Assembly (NCBI RefSeq): GCF_950023065.1
Contig: NC_088679.1
Span: 44,206,001 to 44,270,000 of the forward strand
Direction: 5' to 3'
Origin: Planococcus citri
Lineage: Eukaryota; Arthropoda; Insecta; Hemiptera; Pseudococcidae
DNA: 64,000 bases
Shown here: positions 10,799 through 22,800 of the stretch, one piece after another
How positions within the stretch are numbered: position 1 is the first letter of the stretch
Layout: every line of letters begins with the position of its first letter
Program-made: the position numbers and the translations under genes
Notes under the pieces: generated by a model
Database searches by the model: none
Told to the model about the DNA's origin: nothing
The model's input: only the letters and a program-made list of their open reading frames with translations

Positions 10799-13412
10799 AT
10801 GTCGGATGCTTGGCAAAATATTCAATCCATGAAAAATAAACGTAACAGCTTACGTGAAAAGTTACAAAAAAGAAAATCTGAAAGACAACACTTGCTGGTT
10901 GAAACTGCAGCGACTTCTCCAATAGGTACTGTTTTGAAAATATTCGTATATTTCAAACCGACTGTTTGCTTATTGCATATTTCATGTTCTAGGAAATGAA
11001 GAAAATCAATCTGGAATTGGAACCGACGTTAAAAACAGTGAGTCAGATGTGGAGCGTCATTTGTTACAAGAATTATCCAACACTAATCTCACTCTGCCCG
11101 TTACATCCAGCCAACTTTTGACTACGTTGAAAAAGTCGTTTCCAGAATCTGAAATAACTCATACCTTAGTCAATAATTTGCTCAATAAATTTTCATCGCA
11201 GAAATTAATAAGGTAATGCTTCATGCTACTGTTCAGAATATACTAATGCGAGTATGTGTTCTTAAACAAATTTATTCAATTTTTTTTTGCAGTACTAATG
11301 AAAACTGTAAAGATGGTGAATCTATTCTTGAAGTAACAACCACAGAAAATAGTAAGTTGACTACAATGGTTGCAGAACTGCTTTCAACGGGCCTAAAGTC
11401 AAATACTGATAACAGTGTGCACGAATCAACCGGTAAAACTGAAAATAAAAGAAAAAGTGCGAATTCAAGTTAAATATTGACTCATTTGCTATTTTTGACT
11501 GATTTAATATTTTTTTATTTTTTAAAAGGTTGTGCCATTGATGACGATTCCATTTCGAGTAATGTAACTGAACATTCCAGAAAACTAAAAGAAATTAGAA
11601 ACGAACCAGTAAATGAAATCATGGTTAGTATTCGTGTCTTTTAATTGCTTATAACGTTAGGTATATTTTTTTTAATCGTTCGGTTTTCCAGTCTTTAATT
11701 AGTACTCCGTCGATTAGAGAAAAACAAGTGAAACGAATAGGAGAAGAAATTTTAGATTTATTAAGCAAGCCAACTACCAAACAACGTTCCTTAACAGAAA
11801 GATTTCGATCTCAAGGAGGTATTGAAATATTCGTTATTCTTAACAAGACAACACTTGTTGTAATACCTTTTTATGTGAACATTTTTTTACGTTTTTTTAG
11901 GTACTCAGGTGATGGAATTTTGTTCACATAGAACAAGAATCGAGTGCTGTCTAGAAGGTAACGAGAATTGTAAAAAATTACATTTTAAGAAGATAATCGA
12001 ACCTCATACCGAAGAGAGCTTAGGAGACTGTTCTTATTTAAACACCTGTTTTCATATGGATACTTGCAAGTAATCGATACAGACTTGTATGTTTTGTATT
12101 TTTATCTCGGCCAAGTTGCTTACTAATCGTTGTGCCTAAATTTTAGATACGTTCACTACGAAGTGGATAAAATATTTTCCGACGATAGTAAAAATAATGG
12201 GTGGAATCAGGATCCTGATTGGAACTCCAACACGAAGAAAAAAGTATCCATTCAAGAAAATACCATTTTACATCCTCCTCAATGGGTTCAGTGTGATTTG
12301 AGGTTTTTCGATACCTCTGTGTTAGGTCAGTCTTTTCAACTATATTTATCAAGTGTCTGATAGAACATTATTTACGTAGTATTATTCTTTTTCTAGGCAA
12401 ATTTGCTGTTGTGATGGCTGATCCACCTTGGGATATTCACATGGAGTTACCATATGGCACTTTGTCTGATGACGAAATGCGACAGCTTGGAGTTCCTAAT
12501 TTACAAGACGAAGGCTTATTATTTTTATGGGTTACTGGAAGGTTAGTGTACAATCACGTCATCACGTGTGATCATTTTCATCAAATTGCATTCTTGTTAT
12601 TTCATCTTCAATGTACATAATATGTATTTGTTTTTTTTTTTTTTTTCACCTTAGAGCCATGGAGTTGGGCAGAGAATGTATGACGTTATGGGGTTACGAA
12701 TATATTGACGAATTAGTTTGGGTCAAAACTAACCAGCTGCAAAGAATTATTAGAACTGGACGTACCGGTCATTGGTTGAATCACGGCAAGGAGCATTGTC
12801 TGGTTAGATTCTCATTTATTCATTTAGTTCGATAACGCGGCTTATACCTAATCTTAAATTCTGTTTGTTAGGTGGGTATGAAAGGAAACCCAAAAAATTT
12901 AAATCGCGGTCTCGACTGCGATGTAATTGTTTCTGAAGTTAGAGATACCAGTCATAAACCAGATGAAATTTACGGTATTATCGAACGTCTTTCTCCCGGT
13001 ACCAGAAAAATAGAATTGTTTGGCAGAGCCCACAATGTTCAGCCAAACTGGTAAGTTCATACGGATACTGATCTAATTACAGTAGAACCTCGATTATCCA
13101 GACCTTTTGCATCCCCCTCCCCCTCTCCCTCAACATTATATCGAATGATCGAATAGTTGGTCGTTTTCTTTGTGAGACTCCGCATCATCCGGATTTTCGA
13201 TTATTAGCATATCTCAATTCACTAATTTGATCTGGATAAGTGAGGTCGTGCCGTAGTTACTATATAGATTATCAATTCTTAATTCCTTCGTAAATTCCAG
13301 GATAACTTTGGGAAATCAAGTTGACGGTATCCGATTGGTGGATCCAAATATCATTTCTGTGTATAGTAAACGTTACCCTAATGGATATTCATTGACTAAT
13401 ACGAAGACTTGA
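10799..13412 (+). CDS. Mettl3: METTL3, catalytic subunit of the mRNA N6-adenosine (m6A) methyltransferase
   Basis: METTL3 transfers methyl from SAM to adenosine in mRNA as a heterodimer with METTL14 in the nucleus. Eleven coding exons: 10799-10925, 10993-11212, 11293-11468, 11529-11623, 11692-11818, 11901-12069, 12147-12325, 12397-12541, 12655-12802, 12872-13050, 13301-13412. They total 1677 nt (558 aa). The N-terminal MSDAWQNIQSMKNKRNSLRE resembles the WTAP-binding leader helix. Two CCCH zinc fingers follow: C256-x7-C264-x7-C272-x3-H276 and C292-x5-C298-x5-C304-x3-H308. The methyltransferase domain carries catalytic DPPW at 373-376 in VVMADPPWDIHMELPYGT, then WVKTNQLQRIIRTGRTGHWLNHGKEH (gate loop and RNA-binding segment) and ELFGRAHNVQPNWITLGNQ. 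The low-complexity linker (residues about 40-210) is divergent as usual. Exon 3 ends at a non-consensus GTTAAA donor; it is the only site I find that keeps the frame. Intron 10 holds a MITE. Confidence 0.96.
13080..13253. mobile_element. Pogo/Tigger-like MITE in METTL3 intron 10
   Basis: A 174-bp element bounded by imperfect terminal inverted repeats: CAGTAGAACCTCGATTATCC at the left, and reading inward from the right end CGGCACGACCTCACTTATCC. About 18 of the first 25 positions match. TA dinucleotides flank both ends (13078-13079 and 13254-13255), as expected for Tc1/mariner-superfamily insertion. The CAGT..AACCTCG.TTATCC end resembles pogo/Tigger termini. It has no coding capacity. It makes intron 10 (250 bp) the longest in METTL3. 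End divergence suggests an old copy. Confidence 0.7.
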
Positions 13413-13877
13413 GGAAAATATTACTAACGAAATTTTACTTAGTATTTTTGTTTGAAAAAGTACTCTTACCTTATTTCCTTTTTTTTTACTATAATTTTTG
13501 TATATTTATTTCAAAATAAATGAGTTAAATAAATTAAAAATGAACATCACATCGCTTATTTCTAGACAAAAGATATACAAAAGGGAAAAATTTAAATATA
13601 TGGTAATATTACATAAACGACTGAGAAATCCGGTTTGTTTACAAATAATTTTGATATCTTTAATCGTATAAAAAGGGACTCCTTCAACGCCAAACGCCAC
13701 CGCGAAAGCGGAGTATTTACAATTGAAAAATTTTCATTTCTTTTCAGCGAAAGTCTAAAAAAAATAATAAATTATATGTACAGTATCTCGAATGAGAAGA
13801 AGACATCCGCTTCGAATCGGGGGAAAAATACACCTTAGATTTATAATTTCAGGACACCAGTTTATTCGCTTAGTAGT
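13413..13877. other. Convergent intergenic region, METTL3 and Kazal gene 3' ends
   Basis: METTL3 (plus) and the Kazal gene (minus) converge here. AATAAA at 13515-13520 and 13528-13533 are good METTL3 poly(A) signals. On the minus strand AATAAA occurs at 13866-13861, only 11 bases past the Kazal stop, and at 13510-13505. If the latter is used, the two 3'UTRs overlap. No gene is seen in the spacer. Confidence 0.55.
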
Positions 13878-16800
13878 CTAATAAAGGTAATTTTTAGGTT
13901 CTTCCGTCGGCTGGCCGCAAACTCCGTAGTATTGTTTAGAGACTAGTGAACGTGATCTACAATTTTCCATTTCTAAAAAGCAATCGTTACTGTAGGTTTT
14001 GCTGTCAGTACCGCAAACAGGGTCGTACAAAGGTGGGCAGATTTTTTGACAACCTCGAAATTGGAATCCACTCAAACATCTTTTCATCGGAACAATATAC
14101 ACGTGTTTCCTGTAAGCGATCGAATGACCATTGAATGAGTACCTATTTCGATTACGAATAAAAAATAATTCGGTTCAACACGAGCAACAACTCACCCGCA
14201 ATTTTCTTTTTTCATTTCGCATTCGTTTTTGTAAAATTTATTATCAGATCCGCAAACGTAGTTTTTGTCTTCTTCGCATACTTCGTTGCAAGCTGCTGTT
14301 TTTCGACAATGATGTAAAGCGATAGGGACTACTTTTTGACCACAAGTGTTCATTTGCAAATCGCACGTTGTCCTTTTGGTAAGAAAAATTAGAAACATGA
14401 AAGGAATTAAACTGATGTTACACGAATTAATCGTTCTTCTTAATAACTTACCTGTATACGTTACCATCTGATCCGCAAACTGGTTGTTCTTCTTCGTTAG
14501 CGCACGACGTCGGACATGGTTCTTCTTTTATCAGATTTGTACATTTACCCAAATGAGCTAACTGAACGCCTTTCCTGCGGACGATTAATAAAAATAATTT
14601 TTTGGAATTGCAGACTAACTAACTGCTTTTGCTCAGATACGAGTATTAAATTGTTCTCACATGCAAGTGGCTGTTTGTAAATGGCAGAAGTTCAAATAGG
14701 TATTGGCGTCTGTACCACACACGTAGTCTTCTTGGTCAGTACAAATATTTTTATTGCATTTTGAAAACTTCGCTCGGCATTTGTCGAAATCTACTTTGAT
14801 TATTTTACGTTTTGATTGCAACCTAGAAAAAATTAAAAAATAAATCTCGATGATAAATGTTACAAAAAAACAAAAATTGTTATCTTTATCGAATGAAGTT
14901 TGTACCCGCAACTGAGTAGTTTCATTTCACATTCGTTTCGATATATGTTGCCATCTGATCCACAAGTTGGTTTTTCTTTTTCTCCATTGCATGTGATGGG
15001 GCAAGCATTTGAAGCACCTCCTTTATCGCGTTCTTGAGATAGACAAAATGCCATTGGTACTTCGAAAACATGTTTCCTATAATTGAATTAAATCTCAATT
15101 AATCGTAGAAACGTGCACAGGATGTTTCCAAACTGACATGCCTCACGACCGTAGATGATGAAGAATTGCAGCCGAATAAACTGCCTATTTTGAAAACAGA
15201 AGGAAAAGCGGTTTGTGCGCAAATTGGAGGTATTTTTTGGATTTAGTGATGAATTCAAAACATGAGATTTTTTAGAATTGCTAATCTCAAGCGAGGAAAC
15301 AATATTATCCGATGGGACAACAAATTCTTAACTAATTGAAACTCTAAAATAATCCGATCAAAACTTTGGTATCTGACCAGAATTTTGTGGATCAAGATCA
15401 AATGATGATTTTTTCTGTAGATAAATATGAAACACATAAATAAAATAACCAACAATTTCAATCATTTTCAACATTTTTTTACAATTTTTTTCGTATTTTC
15501 AATTTACACAGATTTTAAAAAATCTCGATGGAGAAGTTCCATTGGAATCTGAGATTTTTCAACAGAATTATAATTTTTTTGTTCATTATCGCGGTAGATA
15601 CTCCTTGAAACTTCAAAATAGGCAACAATGGCAACATATTCAATTATTTACTAGAAACGTAAAACTTGTCTGAAGTGATCATCGCCCACTTGAACGAACC
15701 TTTTCCTACAAACTATACATCGGAGGGAAATTTCTCTGAAACGTGCCTTACCTTCAACTTGAGGAAGCAATGATTCCTGAACGTCTAAAAACCATATTTT
15801 GAACCATTGGTTTCTGGCATACCTTTTCAAGACAAGCAGAAAAGTTTCTGTGACAAAATGGACCATCCCTAAAATTGTGGACGTTAAGGTATTTATAAGG
15901 GCAAATGAAAATACTTCTCAGGATACCTCGAAATTTCAATAATTGCCTCTAGCCTTTTTTGCTTGTCTCTACCTTCAAATTCAATGAAATTTGAGCTTTT
16001 AAAGATTTTGAGGAACTAAATTTGCTTATAACCCCGTTTTGTAAAAGAACCTTTTTTGTTAGTCAGAAAAGGTTATGCCGGAAACCATAATCAGCAATTT
16101 TGAATTTTGTGAATTTGAGCATTTGCCCCTTCAATTTTTACATTAGAAACGCTACAGAAAAATTAAGTACATCATGGCGCATGTAACCCCTTCGAGTATG
16201 CTACATAGGCAACGTTTCGTTCGAGTTGGCCATGAACACTTCTCATCATTCTCTGATTAGAAATATAAGACGTTTAAAGAGACATGCTATACATTACTTT
16301 TCTCAATACATACATCGAATAATATTTAGATAGGTATAGTTAAATATTTGCTAAATTAAAATATACCAACCCGCAATTTTTCGACTTCATTCGACAAGCA
16401 TTACTGTAGATGATACCATCCGATCCGCAAGTTGGTTTCGATACTCTCCAGCAAGATTCTCTGCAATGCCTAGTGGTTTGACAGTGTTTTTTCGACGTCT
16501 TAACAACACCCTGTCTGGTAAAATAAAATACCGATGTAATACGCCGATGATGATGCGAAGCAGTCATAATGACATAAATGGTCTTTAAAATCAAAATGAA
16601 CATAACGATTCTCCAGCGGAAAGGAATTATATAAACCGGTTAGACAAAATTTTTAGAAATTAATATTAGGTAGGCAATCTAGGTATAATATACCGTTAAT
16701 CCAATACCTACAACTGCCATGATTAACTCACCCGCAAGTTAACAGCTTCATTTGACAAGTATTTTTATACACGTTTCCGTCAGATCCGCATATTGGCCCA

Positions 16801-19800
16801 TCCATTGGAGCTAAATCGCAATTTATCGGACAGTTTTCCCGATGCGCCGAAATATTATTACAAGGACCCAGATGCGATAACGAGATACCAATTCTGCAAA
16901 AAACCGATTACCATTCATCAATCTAGGTGAATATTGGTCCAATAAACGTGTAATAATTACAACTTTGAAGTATTTTTAGTCTAGTGAACCTGCAAATTTC
17001 AACGTGCAACATGCATCGATTCAGATAAGTTCTTCCGTCTGTTCCGCAAACCGGTTCGCGTTCTTTTCCACATCGATGCTCACAGCTGGAGCCGTAAGAC
17101 CGTAAACACAGATTGGCATCTGCCGCTTTGGTGATACCTGCTCGCAAGAAACAAATAATATTATAATAATTCATTATTTTATTCAACTCAACGTCCTATA
17201 GGTAACTATCCGAACCAGTTGTAAAGTGGTTTCTGCGATAACTTTTTTGTTATCTATGTATCTCGCGAGCGAAGATAGACAGCTCTTGCAGTTCTTTTTT
17301 TTTCTTTTTTTGATTTTATTATATTGGTACTTTATTTTTTGTACGAGCTAAATTCAACATAGGTATATATCTATGAGCAGAGTTTGACGAACATAAATCA
17401 AAACCTCATCTGTTTCGTATAATTTTCAATCTACTAGCTCTGGTTGTCAGCTAAACACAAATCCATCAAAATCCAATACACGTAGGTCAAAACATTTGGT
17501 GCATTAGTCGCGCTTTTTATTCTCATTTTACTTACCTCTCCCGCAAGTTTTTTTTTTCATCTCACATTCGCTCGGATATATCACTCCGTCAGATCCGCAA
17601 ACCGGTTCTTCGGAACTTCCTTGGGGGCAGATTCTTGGGCATGATAAATCACGCGCTGCGTACGTTTCTACAAAAATAAAAATCTCATTAATTTTCACGT
17701 ATATTTAGAAACTATAGGTACCTATAAATAAATCGTCATTGATAAGTTTGCACCTGGAAAACAATCGAGCATATTTTTAGAGTTTTTAACCTGAATTCAA
17801 TATGACCTTGACCTTAACTTTTGACGGAAAGTTGGGTTGTATTTACATTACAGTTCGATGAAGCGTGTAATTTTGTTAACCATACGAATTAGCTGGGTGA
17901 TGAATGATGAAATGCAGTTTAATAGGGAAAAAACTATACAGCAGTATGGGTGCCTATACTGCGTACGAGTATACGAGTATCTTCCTCTGCTGAGTAAATA
18001 GAAAGCCTCATTTACCACTTCGTGACTTGCGTTCTCTTACCTACCAATGTATGCCCATGAAAGTGTACGTACGATTTTGTAAATGGGATGGAATACACGA
18101 ATAATCTGGTAGGGTACTCCATATATATTCATTAATGGTCAACGTCTCAAATGAATTTTCTCCGTGCTTAATTTTTCAACGTTTACTAGCTTTGCGATCA
18201 TTTAATTTTCTTATGATCCGTGTATGTAGAACATCAAATGTATACGTACGTAAGTAAAAGTAAACCTCGTCAGCATTGCTTTCGATAGAAGAGTAATTAG
18301 TATAGCGCAGACACGACCAAGGCATAAGTAAAAGAAAGGTTGCCTATTTTCAGTCTGCAATCGTCACCTTGCGCTGACTGCTTGTTCGCTCAACGCTAGG
18401 CAACTCATTGTACAGTACATTACAAACAGGGAACCTCCTCGTCTTGTCTTATCAATTCAAATGCAAGTAAAAGAATTAAATGAGTTGATTCAAAATATCA
18501 CATATCGTGATATCAAAACACATCAATTCCCTAATTTTGAGTATAATTTTCAAAACTTCAAAGAAATACCTACTGCCTGATTGCAGTGTGTAAAATTGAG
18601 AAATTTGCCAAATTAACTATATTATGCAAATGGTATTTCTAATCATTCTAGAAACTTGGATCAACCGTAGATTTTCTCACGTTGCTTCTGGATTTTCCGC
18701 AGAACTGTTCGAATCAATTCAAATTATCTGATTCCATACGTCACTTTGGAATAGGAATAGGTAACAGTTCTTCGTTGGACTAACTCATCACAGGATTATC
18801 ACTTTCCTAAACCTAATCAACCCGGGAACTTTGTGCAACGCAGATGTCAAAATTTGGGCAACAAATCAAACGAAAATTGGACGATGGGTCATCGGTTTTT
18901 TTTTCGCCAGAGATAATGAGCATTTGAAATCGCACAAAAATAAGGCGTTGTTTGAAAATTTCAGGCGCGGATAGCTCCAGTTGTGCTACTAAGTACCTTA
19001 CCTATTACTTTAGAGAACCTATAAAAATCAATTTGAAATTCAATGGGTCAGGGCATTTTTTAAGATATAAGTGCTTGGCCAAATGGCCACCCAGTGACCA
19101 AGTTTTGGCCACCCAGTAAATTCGATTTGGCCACGAAAATTTTTGATTTGTACTCAAAATTCTTATTTTTTTCATAAGCTATTGCCCTCGCTTCGCTCGG
19201 GCTAACTTGTTATTTTCTATTTCTCAAATTATTCATAACTGTGCTTGGAAAGTATTTTTGTTTAAATTTTCAAAAATGTCTGTGGTGGAAAAACTGACTT
19301 TACTTTAAAATTATTGCTGTTTTACTTATTGAAACTATAAATTTTGAAATGCTTTTGTCCTTGCTTCGCTCGGGCCAATTGGAGTCACTTCTTTACAATT
19401 AGAATTTCAAGAAACCATTAATGAGATTTAGAAAAAGTTGAAATCAGAAAAACCGACTTCTTACATTAAAATCGATGTTGCTCTACTTATCAAACTACGA
19501 ATTTTCCGACGCTTTCGCCCTCGCTTCGCTCGGGCCAATTTGGTTCTCTTCTGCAAAGTTAGAATCTCATAAAAATCTATGATTGAATTTGAAAAATGTT
19601 GAGATTAGACAAACCGAATTCTTTCATTAAAATCGATGTTCTACTTTTCAAATCACATCTCAAGGAGGGGGCAAAACCGGATTTTCAGGCATGAAAAATC
19701 GAAATTGGAGGTAATTTTCTGAAAACCTTTCGTGATGTGTTATGATTTTATAAAAACAATGGTGGAATTACTGCTTGAGTAGAGCGAGAGCGAAAATTTT

Positions 19801-22800
19801 TTGAAAAAATGGGTCACAATAACGAAAAAAGGCCATTTTGCATGCTTAATTTCAAATTTTTACTCGCGAGTGGGGGCAATTGCCCCCTTCTCCACTCGCC
19901 CCTCCCTCTGGCTATGCCACTGTCTCTTAGCCACCTAGTGAAAATTGCTTAAAAAATGGCTTGCAATGGGTATTTAAAAAATATGACGGCAATGCAAAGT
20001 TTAAATATTTTGAAAAAATTCTCAGTTTAGCCCTCGACACATAAAATAATAATATGTACAAATAAGTACATCAAAAAACTGCAATGTTTTTTTTTATTTT
20101 TCCGGTTTTTTGAATTTTGGTGATTTTGTCTTACCACAGCCTGAAAATCCATAGGGTGGCTCATCCCAGAAAATCCAGCTGCCCGATCACAAATTTCATT
20201 TTAAAGCATTTTTTTTTTTTTTTAAGGTGGATCCCAAAAGTACCGTCTTTTCTCACTTATTGTGTCGAAAATAAATGGCTCTCAAAATGATCCGGTAGTT
20301 GGAATTATCGACTTACAATTAGAAATATTATTTGAGTTGCAGTTACTCATGCGCACCTGATGTTGGGATTTTGACGTATTTTTTTGAGAATGTTGTTTCA
20401 TCGAAAATATTACTCATTTCTATGTGACCAGAAATCATTGAATGAAGTTTTCCGGAGAATAATACGTAATCGACTTTCAAATCAATTTTCGGACCATTTT
20501 GAAAAATTCTCAGCCTCGTAAGACCCTCAGTTTTCCGTTTGGACAGCTGACATTTTTTTGAAAACTAATACCTACCTAACATGTAAGTTCACTTGCCCTC
20601 AAGTTCCATGGTGAGACAAAAATCCCTTCTGCTGGGTGGGTAGGTCACCAAATTATCACCTTACCCCCTCCCCACTTCCTCTTATGGGAAATGAGGAAAC
20701 GGTCTCAACGTTTCTCGATATTTTTTGTGCAACACAATTCCAATTTTTTGTTTCAATACACAACTGTGGAGCTCTATAAAATTAAATCCATTTTATGATT
20801 TCAATTGAAGTAGATGAATAGGGTTCGATTTGGACAGTTTTCAAGAACATTGAATAGAATACTCAAAATCATGTTGATGAAAATTTTACATGTTCAAAGT
20901 TCAGCTTTCACATACGAATGTTCACTTTTAAATTTTATGCCACATTGGGATGTGCTCGTGCTACTATTTCAGAATTCGGAAAAAAAACAGCATGAGCTCG
21001 TTTTTACGAGTACATTAAGTAGATTTGAATATGTTTCACAATAGTAACCTAAAAGCACTGATTCCGAATTTCACTTCACTTTTTTCATACGAGCCTCACC
21101 AAACCTCACAATTAAGCTCTTCAGATTTTTAAAAAAATGAAAAATTGTTACGACCTATGGTTTTTTGGGTTTTTGAAGACGTTGATTTCAAATTTCAACT
21201 TACTTTTTTGATACAAACTCACCAGACCTTACAATAAGACACCAAATTTTTTAAAAATAATTAATTTAAAAATTAGCCTGACCTCAGACCTATTATTTCT
21301 TGGATTTGCAGAGATCTTAATTTCGGATTTGAACTTATCTTTTTGTAAAACGGGGTAAATAATAGACATCGTATGTACTTAGTTTAAACTCAAAAAAAAA
21401 AAAAATACTTTTTTAATTCGAACCTTTCAAACCACATAATAATTTCGGGAACTTCATAAAATCTGAAAATTTGCAATGACCAGCGATTTTTTTAAGTTTA
21501 TCAAATCCGAATTATCTTCTCGTTAAAAATTACAAATCAAATCCATTCACCAATCATTAAGTAGGTACCTAACGATTTTCGCTTTCTCCGCAGTAATTAA
21601 AAATCTCAAAATGAAAGAAACAAACCAGAGACGATTTTTTTTACAGATATTTTTTACCAAGGAGCGAAGGAGCGTAAAATTCAAAGAAATACCTTACCCA
21701 CGAGTTTTAAAATCAATCTCCGACCAGACAACAGGTATGAAAAAAATGTTAAAAATCCACGAGACGACGAAAATATCTTTCCAACACGTTTACATTTCAA
21801 AGGAACTAATCGATTACCTAACTGTAAATTCTTCCAGCTCACTCAATTTGGTAAAGCTGAAAACACCGATTCCCAAGACGATAGGTAGAGTAGGTATCAG
21901 TAATTTTTCACTCGTCACCAATCGCCGATCGCCGATTGCCGAGTTATGATCAATTAAAAAACTTCATAAATTATACTTATACGATAAACTTGTAATGGTA
22001 CCAACGTTTTTAATTGCAAACTACGTAAATAACGTAAGGAACGATTTTTCAACACTTAGCCGAATATCTAAGGCGGAGAGGTATATCTTGTTTCGATAAA
22101 CGTCTTCCGAAAAAGATTGATAACTTATTTTAACGGTTCGACCGCGTAGAAATATTTCCGCGAATGCGATGCGGCGCGACGTCCCAAGTTCACAGCAAAA
22201 AACAGGTCGATGCTGCGACTGCTGCATGTGCATATATCCAATATTTATAAAAATTCAATTGGTGTGAGGCCAATTGTCAAAAAATCTCGCACATAATTTT
22301 AAAATTAATTAAGGGGAAGTGGAGGAAAATTATTGCATTTAAAAAGAACACGAAACGTGAGAATTTTTCAATTAATTTCGCTGATCTAATCACCCGTTTG
22401 ATTGATAAAAATACACACGACTCATTTTTGATTCATGCTTGCTTATCGGTCATAAACCTCGCATCTTGAAATTTTTAGAAATTCAAAAATTTTATTTCTC
22501 TGACGATTACGTATAGTAGTTCTCCACAGACGAGGTAGGTATGAACTTACACAGTGGACTCACTTTGTGTAAAGTTGACAAGCGAACTTGTCAAGGTATT
22601 CGCTTCCAATTCCTACATGGATCCTATTAATTTTTGCAAAGAGTAAAGTCCGAAACTCTCATAACCATAGATTTCAGCAGTTGAATTGATTTTTTATTTT
22701 TTTGTGAATTTTGTACGAATCCAAAATTGATTACTGTCGGCGATTCATGCTTCTTAAAAAATATACGTACCTAGTATTGGGTTCATTCGAGCGTTTCAAA

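Noticed and set aside
15179..15627. Inverted GCCTATTTTGAA pair in Kazal intron 5
   Set aside because: The match is short, flanks do not duplicate, and the sequence between shows no element features.
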